Assembly: GCF_001685025.1 (NCBI RefSeq)
Contig: NZ_MAYU01000004.1
Location: 1 to 43,862, forward strand
Direction of reading: 5' to 3'
Origin: Bacillus sp. FJAT-27225
Lineage (GTDB): Bacteria > Bacillota > Bacilli > Bacillales > Cytobacillaceae
Length of the DNA: 43,862 nucleotides
Shown here: positions 31,759 through 42,217 of the stretch, piece by piece
Numbering within the stretch: the stretch's first letter is position 1
Layout: each line of letters begins with the position of its first letter
The notes under the pieces: model-generated
Told to the model about the DNA's origin: nothing
Databases searched by the model: none
The model's input: the letters and a program-made list of their open reading frames with translations, nothing else
Made by a program: the position numbers and the translations under genes

Positions 31759-33264
31759 TTGATGAAGAAATCAGTTCGGAACAGCCGGCGAGGTTTGGCG
31801 AATTCGTGGTGGGTGGTTTTTGGCCTGATGTTCCTCTTGATCGCATGTACCGTGAAGGAACCTGACAAGCCAGTCGAGATCGATGAAACTGTCGAACCAG
31901 CCCCGTCCAAGCGCGGCGACTGGCATGTCCCCGGCTTGGTGGACCGGTCCGGCAAGCCAATCAAGGTGCCGACGCCGGGTCCGACCAAGGGCAGGACTCT
32001 GGACGTCACGCACTTCGGGGCAGATCCGGATCCGGACTCAAAAGACGACGCAGCAGCCATCAGGAATGCCCTGGAAGCGGCAAAGCCGGGTGACGAGGTC
32101 TTTCTGCCGGCCGGCACGTATGACCTGCGCACCACTGACCCGGACGACGAGTCAGCGAACATCGTGTTGCGCAGCGGCGTGGACCTGCGGGGCGAGGGTC
32201 AGGAGAGCACCGTGCTGCTGACCTCCTTCGACGGTGAGGATGACAGCCGGGTGATCCGCGGCTCCGGTGTCCACGACGTCATCATCGCTGATTTCACCAT
32301 TACCTCCCGTTATAAGGGACCGCTCGGCGATGACCCCGACAACGGCGATACGGGTGGAGGTCCTATGTACGGGATCTACCTCGGAGCCCACGAAGGGAAG
32401 GCCAGCTCCCGGATCCTTGTGGAGAACATGGGCATTCGTAGGTTCAAGCGCCACGGAATCTCCGTCAAGGCCAGCCGTGAAGTGACCCTCACTGAAAACT
32501 CTGTAAGTGAGGCAACTGCCGTTGGTCCCGGAGGACAGGGCTATGGAATTGCTATCGAGGGCTCAGCGGATCAGCACGACCCAAATGCTGCCAACGATTC
32601 CAGGCACAACATGGTGATCGGCAATACCTTCGATGGCAGGCATTTGCGGCATGCCATTCTGCTTCAGTTCCCCACGCACAACAATCTCGTAGCGGAGAAC
32701 ACCATCACCGGCAGCATCCTCGATGCCATCGACCTGCACGGCGAGGGTGAATACCTAAACGAGATCCGGAACAACAAGGTAATCGGCGGGAAAAGGGCGG
32801 GAATTGCGCTCGGTAATTCCGGCGGGGCTAAGAACAAGCATGATGCCTCAGGTCCTGGAAACTGGGTGCACTCCAATGACTTGATTGGAAACCGTCAGGG
32901 AGTCCTTGTTATTTTGGGAACTCCTGACACCCTCATTGAGGACAACAGAATCACCGCTGGGGATGATTCACGGGTCGGCATTGAGGTCCGTAATGCGCCA
33001 GGCACAAAGATAAACGGTAACCACATCACTGGAGGGACTGACAAGTTCTCGGCCATCCGCCTCATCAAGGACCGCGGTGCTGACGGACGGGGCAAAGGAA
33101 TCCCGTCAGACATCAGGATCAAGGACAACGTCATTCAGGCCGCCAATGGCATCAAGATCGATGCCGGGAAAAACCTCTGTATAATGGAAAACACTTTCGA
33201 CGGCATTGAGGGAGACGAGTTGAGGGTGGCCGATGGGATAAAGGTGAGCAAGTCTTGTCCCTAA
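31759..33264 (+). CDS. Right-handed parallel beta-helix lipoprotein (pectate-lyase-like), GC-rich
   Basis: About 501 residues from TTG 31759 (ATG 31762 is equally possible; AAGGA lies upstream of both). A basic N terminus and hydrophobic stretch end in the lipobox FLLIAC, followed by a Pro/Glu-rich linker (to about residue 70). Next comes THFGADPDPDSKDDAAAIRN, the usual first turn of pectate-lyase-3/polygalacturonase-like beta-helices. Repeated NNxVxxNxI/F-type coils fill the rest (HNMVIGNTFDG, NNLVAENTITG, NEIRNNKVIGG, TLIEDNRITAG, TKINGNHITGG). No catalytic residues could be assigned. Base composition is high-GC like the GH3 gene and unlike all flanking genes. It may bind or cleave a surface or plant polysaccharide. 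Confidence 0.82.
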   Translation: MMKKSVRNSRRGLANSWWVVFGLMFLLIACTVKEPDKPVEIDETVEPAPSKRGDWHVPGLVDRSGKPIKVPTPGPTKGRTLDVTHFGADPDPDSKDDAAAIRNALEAAKPGDEVFLPAGTYDLRTTDPDDESANIVLRSGVDLRGEGQESTVLLTSFDGEDDSRVIRGSGVHDVIIADFTITSRYKGPLGDDPDNGDTGGGPMYGIYLGAHEGKASSRILVENMGIRRFKRHGISVKASREVTLTENSVSEATAVGPGGQGYGIAIEGSADQHDPNAANDSRHNMVIGNTFDGRHLRHAILLQFPTHNNLVAENTITGSILDAIDLHGEGEYLNEIRNNKVIGGKRAGIALGNSGGAKNKHDASGPGNWVHSNDLIGNRQGVLVILGTPDTLIEDNRITAGDDSRVGIEVRNAPGTKINGNHITGGTDKFSAIRLIKDRGADGRGKGIPSDIRIKDNVIQAANGIKIDAGKNLCIMENTFDGIEGDELRVADGIKVSKSCP

Positions 33265-33639
33265 TCGACAATATGTTTAACAGTTGTGGCATTTCCCCGT
33301 GGCATAACGCCCTTATACCACACTACATAATAGGTCTGGTGAGCTGAGCCGATACAGAAAATCAGCATAGCAATCATTAGACAAGGTCTTTCTGCTGTTT
33401 ATGACCGGATTGTGAGACTTAGATTAGCGGGAACGGCTTCTTGCAGTAACTATTCAGGGGAGTTTCGATTGGCTACGGCCAGTGGTACTTGCCATAAAGC
33501 ATGCCTGCGAAACAGTATGCGCTTATTAATAAGCTAGTGGCAAGGTGATGAAATTCAGGTACTAAACAGCAGCGTCATCAAGTTACCTGATTTATACTAA
33601 AGTTTGGCAGATGTATTGAAGGACTATTGTCCTAAAAAA
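33265..33639. other. Gene-free stretch after the GC-rich island
   Basis: About 375 bases of intermediate composition without a supported gene. A weak hairpin, TCAGGTA with TACCTGA (33556-33592), is visible, but no insertion sequence ends, integrase or tRNA fragments were recognised that would explain the island boundary. Confidence 0.5.
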
Positions 33640-33680
33640 AGAGGCTTCTCATAAGTTCGCGGAACTCATGAGAAACCTCT
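33640..33680 (-). terminator. groESL terminator
   Basis: A 19-base arm pair (33640-33658 with 33662-33680, two mismatches) with a three-base loop is followed on the minus strand by seven T residues, about 90 bases after the groEL stop. Confidence 0.9.
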
Positions 33681-33771
33681 AATTTTAGGAGAGAAATGTT
33701 AGCAAAAGCATTTCACTTTCACCTTACATACAAACACAGCCATAGGTCGTCTTAAGGGTTCAGACGGCTTA

Positions 33772-35409
<1,638 letters not shown>

Positions 35410-35452
35410 TCAAAACCTCCATGTCAAGATTTTTTTATTACGATACTGGCTA

Positions 35453-35737
35453 TTAGCCGATTTTTGCAAGGATGTCGCTTTCACGAAGAATCAGATATTC
35501 AGTACCCTGGTACTTCACTTCTGTTCCTGCGTATTTTGAGAAGATGATACGGTCGCCTTCCGAAACCTCAAGGGCAACACGTTCACCGTTGTCGAGTATA
35601 CGGCCTGTGCCAACTGCGACAACTTTACCCTCTTGTGGCTTTTCTTTAGCTGTATCTGGCAATACAATTCCGCTTGCTGTCTTTTCTTCAGACTCAACAA
35701 GCTCAATGATAATGCGATCACCAAGTGGTCTTAACAT
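35453..35737 (-). CDS. groES: Co-chaperonin GroES (10 kDa)
   Basis: A 94-residue co-chaperonin, complete: [20 protein letters not shown] at the N terminus, the mobile loop [16 protein letters not shown], and [17 protein letters not shown] near the end. GAGGAGG precedes ATG 35737. It is first in the groES-groEL operon, directly downstream of a CIRCE operator, and caps the GroEL ring. Confidence 0.98.
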   Translation of the reverse strand: MLRPLGDRIIIELVESEEKTASGIVLPDTAKEKPQEGKVVAVGTGRILDNGERVALEVSEGDRIIFSKYAGTEVKYQGTEYLILRESDILAKIG

Positions 35738-35773
35738 GTAAACAACCTCCTCAAAGTTTATGTAGAGTTTTTA

Positions 35774-35800
35774 TTAGCACTCTCTCATCTTGAGTGCTAA
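35774..35800. promoter_or_regulatory. CIRCE operator (HrcA site) of groESL
   Basis: TTAGCACTC - nine bases - GAGTGCTAA is the perfect CIRCE consensus. It lies just upstream of groES and downstream of its -10 element, where HrcA would block transcription. Confidence 0.98.
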
Positions 35801-35810
35801 CACAATTATT

Positions 35811-35839
35811 ATAATAATGAATCGGCTTTTCATTTGCAA
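35811..35839 (-). promoter_or_regulatory. groESL promoter
   Basis: Minus-strand TTGCAA (35834-35839) and TATTAT (35811-35816) have a 17-base spacer, with the CIRCE element right after the -10. Confidence 0.8.
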
Positions 35840-36178
35840 GCGTGAAGTATAAATTTTTATTAAAAAAAATCAACCTTAAAAGTATATCCTTTAGTGGTAC
35901 AGATATGCAGAACGTTTCTTATTTGAAATACACTTTACTTTATGAAACAATTAGGGATAGCGCTTAGAAATGGGATTTCGTGCTGGCCTGCATATACCTT
36001 TTTACAGCTGGCATCTAAATTAAATTAAAGGGAACTTTATAATGTAAACCTCCTATCAGTGGAGGCATTTAGGCCAAACTGATGGTTAGGTGACCAACGA
36101 GACCTTTACTAATATACCTCTCAACTTAATCGCTGGGATTTTACCGCTTGTAAGAGTGGGATAAAAGGAGCTACAGAC
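35840..36178. other. Divergent intergenic region groES-ydiL
   Basis: About 340 bases. On the plus side a perfect TATAAT (36038-36043) is followed by a roughly 130-base leader with a small hairpin CCTCC/GGAGG (36049-36065) before ydiL. No good -35 was found and no known riboswitch class fits the leader. Confidence 0.5.
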
Positions 36179-36913
36179 TTGAAACGTGAATATGGATTTG
36201 TCTTGATTGTCTATATTGCCATGCAGCTTTCAAGCCTTATTGGTGTACCGTTACTGGCCATAGGATTGTCCAGGGGCGGGAGGGCCCTTGAAGTTGTACA
36301 GGCAGACGCAATGAACTATTGGATTTTAATCAGTTTCATAAGTGCCCTCCTCCTCATTCTGTTCATCCTTCGAAAAGAAATGGGTGAATCGCTTCAAAGG
36401 ATGCGGGGAGAGGACGCCAGGCAAGCTTTACTTTGGGGGATAGGCGGGATTTTCCTGGCCTATTTTGCACAAATCTTAGCTGCTTCCATTGAACAGATGC
36501 TTGGAATTAAGCCTGGATCGGAAAATACTCAGGAAATTATGAAAATGATATATGGTTTTCCAGCGGTCATGTTTGTCACATCAATAGTTGGACCGATACT
36601 TGAGGAAATCGTCTTTCGTAAAATCATTTTTGGAAGCCTTCATAGGCGCTTTAACTTTTTTATATCAGCTTTGCTCAGCTCTCTCATTTTCGCAGCGGCA
36701 CATATGGAATTTGAGCATATTCTTTTATATTCCGCAATGGGCTTCACTTTTGCATTCCTATATGTTAAAACAGGAAGAATCATCGTACCCATTTTTGCCC
36801 ATGTCGCTATGAACACAATTGTCGTGATTATCCAATTTATCTTTAAAGAAGAAATTGAAAAAATAATGCAAGAAGCAGAAAAAATGCAAAACTTCATCGG
36901 AGGGTTCCTATGA
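36179..36913 (+). CDS. ydiL: CPBP family intramembrane glutamic protease (YdiL)
   Basis: A 244-residue membrane protein with about seven hydrophobic segments, of the CAAX-protease and bacteriocin-processing (Abi/CPBP) family. The three family motifs are present: EEIVFRKIIFGSLHRRFN (EExxxR), FAAAHMEFEHIL (FxxxH) and VPIFAHVAMNTIV (HxxxN). The start is TTG 36179 with AAAGGAG nine bases upstream. The stop overlaps the next gene by four bases. It occupies the same place beside groES as in B. subtilis. The protease substrate is unknown. Confidence 0.88.
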   Translation: MKREYGFVLIVYIAMQLSSLIGVPLLAIGLSRGGRALEVVQADAMNYWILISFISALLLILFILRKEMGESLQRMRGEDARQALLWGIGGIFLAYFAQILAASIEQMLGIKPGSENTQEIMKMIYGFPAVMFVTSIVGPILEEIVFRKIIFGSLHRRFNFFISALLSSLIFAAAHMEFEHILLYSAMGFTFAFLYVKTGRIIVPIFAHVAMNTIVVIIQFIFKEEIEKIMQEAEKMQNFIGGFL

Positions 36914-37119
36914 GACCGACACCTTTGTTTTCAGCTTTTATCTATATCCTTCTAGGGGTATTGTTCACTTATTTTGCAATTGAAAATGTCAGGCAGGAAG
37001 GCTGGGGGTTTTTTTCCTGGTTGCTTGTTATCCTCGCTACCTTTGATTTTGGAGCAGGTGTAAGAATCATATTGTTTTATTACAAAATTAAAAAAGCACA
37101 GAACAACCAAAAAAAGTGA
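36910..37119 (+). CDS. ydiK: Small membrane protein YdiK (DUF4305)
   Basis: A 69-residue protein with two membrane segments (about 8-25 and 34-58) and a basic, polar C terminus KIKKAQNNQKK. It is translationally coupled to ydiL (ATGA overlap), and its stop codon is already inside the following terminator stem. The function is unknown; placement next to ydiL matches B. subtilis. Confidence 0.82.
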   Translation: MRPTPLFSAFIYILLGVLFTYFAIENVRQEGWGFFSWLLVILATFDFGAGVRIILFYYKIKKAQNNQKK

Positions 37120-37142
37120 GTCCGGATTCGGACTCACTTTTT
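37111..37142. terminator. Bidirectional terminator between ydiK and rex
   Basis: A perfect 14-pair stem, AAAAAGTGAGTCCG with CGGACTCACTTTTT around GATT, overlaps the ydiK stop and touches the rex stop on the other strand. A and T runs let it work in both directions. Confidence 0.9.
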
Positions 37143-37806
37143 AACTTTCTTCGACTTCCTCCACGAAATCTACAGAAGGATAATTTTTCAAAAAATAAAT
37201 TAAGGATTGCAGTTCGACTGCTAAATCAATATGATGAACCCTTATGGATGGGGGGACGTTTAACCGTGCAGGCGTGAAATTCAAAATCCCTTTCACATTT
37301 GCCTGGACAAGCTTATCTGTAATTGGCTGAGCAGCAGAGGCAGGCACTGTTAAAATCGCTACAGAAATATTTTCATTTTCTAAACGGCTTTCCAAGTCAT
37401 CCATATGAAAGACTGGCACATTGCTAATTTTGGTTCCAACCTTTGAGGGATCGACATCGAACGCCATTTCAAACTTTGTATTGTTGTTTTTTAAAAAGTT
37501 ATAATTCAAAAAAGCCGTACCTAGGTTACCCACCCCAATCAGGGCAACCTTTGTCAACTCATCCTGATCAAGTGTCTTGCGGAAAAAACCGAGCAGATAA
37601 TTCACATTATACCCATATCCCTTTTTGCCAAGCGCGCCAAAGTATGAAAAATCCCTGCGGATTGTAGCAGAGTCAACTTTAACTGCTTCACTTAGTTCCG
37701 CAGACGAAACCCTTTGCTTACCAGATGTGTGGAGATTCTTTAAAAACCTGTAATAAAGAGGCAGGCGCTTGGCAGTAGCCTGCGGTATTTTTATTGTTTC
37801 ACTCAT
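37141..37806 (-). CDS. rex: Redox-sensing transcriptional repressor Rex
   Basis: A 221-residue repressor that binds TTGTGA-N6-TCACAA operators and leaves DNA when NADH rises. An N-terminal winged helix has [20 protein letters not shown] and [17 protein letters not shown]. The Rossmann domain has [29 protein letters not shown] and LTVPASAAQ, and the C-terminal swapped helix has [17 protein letters not shown] 37806 (MSETIKIPQ) has GGGGGAT just upstream; a longer frame from 37839 has none. A perfect target site exists in this window at 15399-15416. It follows moaC on the same strand, with 54 bases between. Confidence 0.96.
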   Translation of the reverse strand: MSETIKIPQATAKRLPLYYRFLKNLHTSGKQRVSSAELSEAVKVDSATIRRDFSYFGALGKKGYGYNVNYLLGFFRKTLDQDELTKVALIGVGNLGTAFLNYNFLKNNNTKFEMAFDVDPSKVGTKISNVPVFHMDDLESRLENENISVAILTVPASAAQPITDKLVQANVKGILNFTPARLNVPPSIRVHHIDLAVELQSLIYFLKNYPSVDFVEEVEES

Positions 37807-37860
37807 CCCTATCCCCCAATTCTTTTCTTCTAATGCCACGTGTAATCAATTAAATCAATC

Positions 37861-38355
37861 TCAGCTCACTTCAGTTTCCCTTTTAAAATCCCCATTCTTT
37901 CCGCCCGTCTTCTCCATTAGGTAGGTTGGGCCGATAATCATTCCTTTATCAACTGCTTTACACATATCATAAACGGTCAATGCACAAGCAGAAGCCGCGG
38001 TTAGAGCTTCCATTTCCACACCGGTATTTCCTTTCGTTTTCACGGCGGCAGCAATTTTCAGCCTGTATCCCTCTTCGTCATTTTCCCACTGGAATGTTAT
38101 ATCAACACCTGTTAATGGGATGGGATGGCACATCGGAATGATTTCCGACGTTTTCTTTGCGGCCATGATGGCGGCTACTTGAGCAACAGCAAGCACATCG
38201 CCCTTTTTCATCTGATTATTCGTTATCCGTTCGTATATTTCATTATTCACTAGTATGCTGGAATAGGCAACTGCGGTTCTAAGTGTCTCAGGCTTATCGC
38301 TGACATCGACCATCCTTGCCCGGCCTTCTTCGTTAAAATGGGTGAATTCAGCCAT
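37861..38355 (-). CDS. moaC: Cyclic pyranopterin monophosphate synthase
   Basis: A 164-residue enzyme of molybdenum cofactor synthesis. With MoaA it turns GTP into cyclic pyranopterin monophosphate. The family start [18 protein letters not shown], the [14 protein letters not shown] segment with its conserved Cys-His, and [22 protein letters not shown] are all present. GGAGTTTAGAT precedes ATG 38355. Other moa genes are not nearby; the moaC-rex neighbourhood is also found in B. subtilis. Confidence 0.96.
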   Translation of the reverse strand: MAEFTHFNEEGRARMVDVSDKPETLRTAVAYSSILVNNEIYERITNNQMKKGDVLAVAQVAAIMAAKKTSEIIPMCHPIPLTGVDITFQWENDEEGYRLKIAAAVKTKGNTGVEMEALTAASACALTVYDMCKAVDKGMIIGPTYLMEKTGGKNGDFKRETEVS

Positions 38356-38491
38356 ATCTAAACTCCTCTCGAGTGCTGTTACCTGTTTTTAACCGGTCAG
38401 ATAAGCAATTTGTGGGTGTTAGTATTTGTTTCATCTTGAATAATACACTATTTTCCGGCAATTGTGTATTGGCTATATTTTCGTTATAACA

Positions 38492-38521
38492 CTTTGTTAA
38501 CATAATTTTTGCTTAACAAAG
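38492..38521. repeat. Inverted repeat in the moaC / ABC-F divergent region
   Basis: CTTTGTTAA and TTAACAAAG are perfect complements with a 12-base spacer, located between the two divergent starts. It could be a regulator site or a weak hairpin. It does not fit the Rex consensus. Confidence 0.35.
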
Positions 38522-38541
38522 CGTCCTATTCGGTCAGATTA

Positions 38542-38570
38542 TTGCCGACTTAGTAATGATACGTTACACT
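38542..38570 (+). promoter_or_regulatory. Probable promoter of the ABC-F gene
   Basis: TTGCCG (38542-38547) and TACACT (38565-38570) have a 17-base spacer and end about 25 bases before the start codon, leaving just room for the GAGGTG ribosome site. Confidence 0.5.
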
Positions 38571-38594
38571 TTAGGGGTAATGAGGTGATTACGA

Positions 38595-40514
38595 ATGATC
38601 TTGCTTCAAGTAAACCAGGTTGCAAAATACTTTGGTGCTGACTTAATCTTATCCAATATAAAGCTGGAACTGCAAACTCGGGACCGGGTTGCGCTTGTCG
38701 GCAGAAATGGCGCGGGCAAATCCACACTTTTGAAAATAATCTCCGGCCAAATGAGTCATGATGGCGGAGAAATAATAAAGCCAAAGGATGCAACAATGGG
38801 CTACCTTGCTCAGAATACCGGGCTAGAATCAAACCTTTCCATTTGGGATGAAATGCTTAAGGTATTTGAGGAAGTTCGTAAACTGGAGACCACTTTGCGT
38901 TCACTCGAGAACAGAATGGCGGACCCCGCTGTTTTTGAGGACGCGGTGATGTACGAGAGAGTATTAAAAGAATATGATACTCTCCAAATACGATACAAGG
39001 AACAAGGCGGATATCAATATGAGGCTGACATTCGCTCGGTATTGCATGGCCTGAACTTTCATAGTTTCGATTATTCAACTAGTGTATCATCGTTGAGTGG
39101 CGGTCAAAAAACCCGGCTGGCATTAGGCAAGCTCCTGCTTGCAAAACCCAACATTCTGATATTGGACGAGCCCACCAATCATCTTGATATTGAAACACTT
39201 TCGTGGCTTGAACAATATCTTCAAAGCTACGAGGGAGCCATTTTGATTGTTTCCCACGACCGTTATTTCCTCGATAAGGTCGTTAACCAGGTGTATGAGC
39301 TCTCGCGGATGCAAATACAGAAATACAGTGGAAATTATAGCTCATATCTCGATCAAAAGGCCGAAAATTATGAACGAGAAATGAAACTATATGAAAAACA
39401 GCAGGACGAAGTAGCGAAACTCCAGGATTTTATCCAGCGGAACCTTGCCCGCGCCTCAACGACAAAGCGTGCCCAAAGCAGACGAAAAAGGCTTGAGAAA
39501 ATGGATTTAATGGAACGGCCCTCAGGAGATGAAAAATCTGCTGTCTTCTCCTTTGAAATTGAACGGCAAAGCGGCAATGATGTCCTGAACGTCGATTCCG
39601 TTGCAATTGGCTATGAACAAGCTGTTTCCGAAAACATTACATTCAGTATCAAAAAAGGGGACAGTATTGCTCTTGTTGGGCCAAATGGCATTGGCAAGTC
39701 CACACTGCTAAAAACAATCGTCAAGCTTTTACCTAGTATTTCCGGATCCATCCATTATGGAACAAATGTAAAAATAGGGTACTATGACCAGGAACAGGCT
39801 AATTTAAGGTCAAATAAACGCGTTCTAAATGAACTTTGGGATGATTATCCTTTAAAGACCGAGAAAGAAATCCGGACAATCCTTGGAAATTTCCTGTTCT
39901 CTGGAGATGATGTGCTAAAGCCCGTTTCAGCATTAAGCGGAGGGGAAAAAGCAAGGCTAGCATTAGCGAAACTCATGCTCGAAAAGTCCAACTTCCTCAT
40001 ATTGGATGAGCCAACAAACCATCTTGATCTTGACAGTAAGGAAGTATTGGAAAATGCATTAATTGATTATCCTGGGACTTTGTTATTCGTCTCGCATGAC
40101 CGATACTTTATTAACAGGATTGCAACAAAAGTTTTCGAATTAAGTAAGACAGACTGTACCGAGTACCTTGGAGACTATGACTACTTCCTGGAGAAAAAAC
40201 AAGAGATGCTCGAACTTGCGGAACTTGATAAAAAACCTTCTGCTAGCAGTGATACCATTGCAGATACAGGAAAAACTACTTTTCAACAGGAAAAAGAATT
40301 TAAAAGGCTTGACCGACAGCGCAAACGGAAGCTTGAGGAGATTGAAAGAAGAATTGAAGAACTAGAAGGTAAATTAGAGGAGAATGAACAGCTTCTCTGT
40401 GAACCTGATGTTTATCAAAATCATGAGCGAGTACTGAAATTAAATCAGCAAAATGAACAAGTACGTACCGAACTTGACTCCCTGCTTGAAGAATGGGCCG
40501 AATTGGCAGAGTAA
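38595..40514 (+). CDS. ydiF: ABC-F ATPase (YdiF, translation factor type)
   Basis: A 639-residue cytosolic protein with two ABC domains and no membrane part. The first P-loop is VGRNGAGKSTLLKI with signature SLSGGQKTRLALGKLLLA and Walker B LILDEPTNHLD. The second is VGPNGIGKSTLLKT, signature LSGGEKARLALAKLM and a second DEPTNHLD. Between them is the helical linker (about 230-310) and at the end a coiled coil (about 565-635, rich in EELEGKLEENE). ABC-F proteins act on ribosomes; this one belongs to the YdiF/Uup-like housekeeping group rather than an obvious antibiotic-resistance type. GAGGTG precedes ATG 38595. It is transcribed away from moaC. Confidence 0.92.
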   Translation: MILLQVNQVAKYFGADLILSNIKLELQTRDRVALVGRNGAGKSTLLKIISGQMSHDGGEIIKPKDATMGYLAQNTGLESNLSIWDEMLKVFEEVRKLETTLRSLENRMADPAVFEDAVMYERVLKEYDTLQIRYKEQGGYQYEADIRSVLHGLNFHSFDYSTSVSSLSGGQKTRLALGKLLLAKPNILILDEPTNHLDIETLSWLEQYLQSYEGAILIVSHDRYFLDKVVNQVYELSRMQIQKYSGNYSSYLDQKAENYEREMKLYEKQQDEVAKLQDFIQRNLARASTTKRAQSRRKRLEKMDLMERPSGDEKSAVFSFEIERQSGNDVLNVDSVAIGYEQAVSENITFSIKKGDSIALVGPNGIGKSTLLKTIVKLLPSISGSIHYGTNVKIGYYDQEQANLRSNKRVLNELWDDYPLKTEKEIRTILGNFLFSGDDVLKPVSALSGGEKARLALAKLMLEKSNFLILDEPTNHLDLDSKEVLENALIDYPGTLLFVSHDRYFINRIATKVFELSKTDCTEYLGDYDYFLEKKQEMLELAELDKKPSASSDTIADTGKTTFQQEKEFKRLDRQRKRKLEEIERRIEELEGKLEENEQLLCEPDVYQNHERVLKLNQQNEQVRTELDSLLEEWAELAE

Positions 40515-40537
40515 GCGCAGGATTACCTGCGCTTTTT
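40515..40537 (+). terminator. Terminator of the ABC-F gene
   Basis: A perfect seven-pair stem, GCGCAGG with CCTGCGC, with an ATTA loop and five T residues, starts at the base after the stop codon. Confidence 0.9.
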
Positions 40538-40701
40538 CCACATATTTATCCACAATAAATCCCTTTATAAATAAGTTATCAACCGACTTATCCACTTTAT
40601 CCACAATTAAACTAAATTTTATCCACATTACCAACAGGAACATACGTGCTTATCCACAATCCATCTTTTTTATTGATGGAATTTTCAACTATTTATCCAC
40701 A
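40534..40701 (+). promoter_or_regulatory. DnaA-box cluster
   Basis: Five perfect TTATCCACA boxes lie at 40546, 40597, 40619, 40650 and 40693. Close variants are at 40534 (TTTTCCACA), 40576 (TTATCAACC) and 40588 (TTATCCACT, abutting the next box). All are on the plus strand within 168 bases between the ABC-F and tsaD genes. In B. subtilis the gcp(tsaD)-ydiF intergenic region is one of the few oriC-distal DnaA-box clusters that titrate DnaA and restrain initiation; the same position here supports the same role. Confidence 0.9.
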
Positions 40702-40707
40702 AAAAAG

Positions 40708-40729
40708 GCCGATAGGGTATCCTACCGGC
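40708..40729 (-). terminator. Terminator of the tsaD operon
   Basis: Stem GCCGATAGG with CCTACCGGC (one G-U) is followed on the minus strand by six T residues, eleven bases after the tsaD stop. It adjoins the last DnaA box. Confidence 0.85.
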
Positions 40730-40739
40730 ATTTTACTAA

Positions 40740-41762
40740 TCAATTGTATTTTTCAATAGATAATCCCGGATTGGCATTCAGGCTTAAATTGGCCCGAATT
40801 CCTTTTTCGTACATAACGCTCCCAGCCGCTGCTATCATTGCTGCATTGTCGGTACATAGGGAAAGAGGAGGGATGACAAGATCGACATCCTGCATACTTA
40901 TAAAGGCTTCCTCTAGAGCCTGTCTCAATCCTTTATTCGCAGCAACTCCACCGGCAAGTAAAACTTGTCTAACATTGTATTCCTTTGCAGCCAGCGCAGC
41001 CTTAGTTACAAGTACTTCTATAACACTTTCCTGAAAGCTTGCGGCCAGTTCGGCCGGTTCGATTGTTTCACCACGTTGCTGGGCATTATGGACAGTATTA
41101 ATAACAGCAGATTTTAAGCCGCTGAAACTAAAATCATACGACCCTTCCTCAAGCCAGGCTCGTGGGAGTGGAATAGAAGCACTTCCTTGCTGGGCAAGCC
41201 TATCAATGTGAGGGCCCCCAGGATACGGCATGTTCAAGACTCTCGCCACCTTATCATAAGCTTCCCCAGCAGCATCATCTCGCGTTTCTCCGACCACTTC
41301 AAAGTGGCCATGTTCTTTCATATAGACCAACTCGGTATGGCCCCCTGAAACAACAAGGGCCATTAACGGAAATTTCATTTCAGCCACAATCCTGTTGGCA
41401 TAAATATGACCGGCGATATGGTGGACGGGAACTAACGGTTTCTGGTGTGCAAAAGCAAGAGCCTTTGCAGCATTCACCCCTATCAAAAGTGCACCCACTA
41501 GTCCAGGGCCCTCAGTTACCGCTATAGCATCAATATCCTCCATCGCTACATCCGCCTGCTTCAATGCTTCTTCAAGCACAATCGTCATTTCCTCAACATG
41601 GTGGCGCGAGGCAATTTCGGGGACAACCCCGCCAAACCGTTTATGGCTTTCAATTTGGGAAGCTACTACGTTTGCTACAATCTGTCTTCCATTTTTTATA
41701 ATTGCGACAGCTGTTTCATCACAGCTTGTTTCTATTCCTAATATGATTTGTTCTTTCATCAT
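40740..41762 (-). CDS. tsaD: tRNA threonylcarbamoyladenosine transferase TsaD
   Basis: A 340-residue ASKHA-fold enzyme that transfers the threonylcarbamoyl group to A37 of ANN-decoding tRNAs, acting with TsaB and TsaE encoded upstream. [14 protein letters not shown] starts the fold, the metal site is [10 protein letters not shown], and [13 protein letters not shown] and the late [13 protein letters not shown] motif follow. ATG 41762 overlaps the rimI stop (ATGA) and has GGGTG upstream; a frame from 41774 is less likely. It is the last gene of a four-gene overlapping operon. Confidence 0.96.
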   Translation of the reverse strand: MMKEQIILGIETSCDETAVAIIKNGRQIVANVVASQIESHKRFGGVVPEIASRHHVEEMTIVLEEALKQADVAMEDIDAIAVTEGPGLVGALLIGVNAAKALAFAHQKPLVPVHHIAGHIYANRIVAEMKFPLMALVVSGGHTELVYMKEHGHFEVVGETRDDAAGEAYDKVARVLNMPYPGGPHIDRLAQQGSASIPLPRAWLEEGSYDFSFSGLKSAVINTVHNAQQRGETIEPAELAASFQESVIEVLVTKAALAAKEYNVRQVLLAGGVAANKGLRQALEEAFISMQDVDLVIPPLSLCTDNAAMIAAAGSVMYEKGIRANLSLNANPGLSIEKYN

Positions 41763-42217
41763 AGTTTCACCCACATGACAATCCCATCTTCGCCATTGTC
41801 TGTATAATATTTTTTTCTTATTCCGCCTTCCTGAAAGCCAAGCTTCTTGTAAAGGCTTCTTGCAGGTGTATTGGACACTCGTACTTCAAGGGTCATGCTT
41901 GTTGCTCCCATTTGCCTAGACAGATCCATCACCTTCCTCAGTAACGCTTCTCCGAGCCTCATCCCCCTAAATTGGGGAAGTAGCGCAATATTCGTTACAT
42001 GTGCTTCATCCACAACGATCCAAACCCCACAATAGCCTATGACTTCGCCCTTATCCTCCACAACGAAATAAACAGCATATTGGTTGTGGTGTAGCTCATT
42101 ATAAAAGGCCTCCCTGCTCCAAGGCAAGGTGAATGACTCTTTTTCAATGATCATAATTTGGTCGAGGTCTTCTTCCTTCATATATCTGAAAGAGAGGGTT
42201 CCATACGTATCATTCAT
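41759..42217 (-). CDS. rimI: Ribosomal protein bS18 N-acetyltransferase RimI
   Basis: A 152-residue GNAT enzyme that acetylates the N-terminal alanine of ribosomal protein bS18. The acetyl-CoA loop reads [20 protein letters not shown], and the substrate-side segment [18 protein letters not shown] is typical of RimI. ATG 42217 has GAGGGG seven to nine bases upstream and overlaps the tsaB stop by eight bases; the longer frame from 42238 would lie deeper inside tsaB. Placement between tsaB and tsaD is the common Firmicutes order. Confidence 0.92.
   Translation of the reverse strand: MNDTYGTLSFRYMKEEDLDQIMIIEKESFTLPWSREAFYNELHHNQYAVYFVVEDKGEVIGYCGVWIVVDEAHVTNIALLPQFRGMRLGEALLRKVMDLSRQMGATSMTLEVRVSNTPARSLYKKLGFQEGGIRKKYYTDNGEDGIVMWVKL

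Noticed and set aside
29285-33134. Many long antisense and alternate frames inside the GC-rich island
   Set aside because: High-GC coding sequence produces long open frames on other strands; the two plus-strand genes have domains, signals and ribosome sites while the others have none.
36044-36178. Leader of ydiL considered as a known riboswitch
   Set aside because: It has a small hairpin, but the conserved cores of the purine, SAM, TPP, c-di-GMP, THF, fluoride and ykkC classes were not found.
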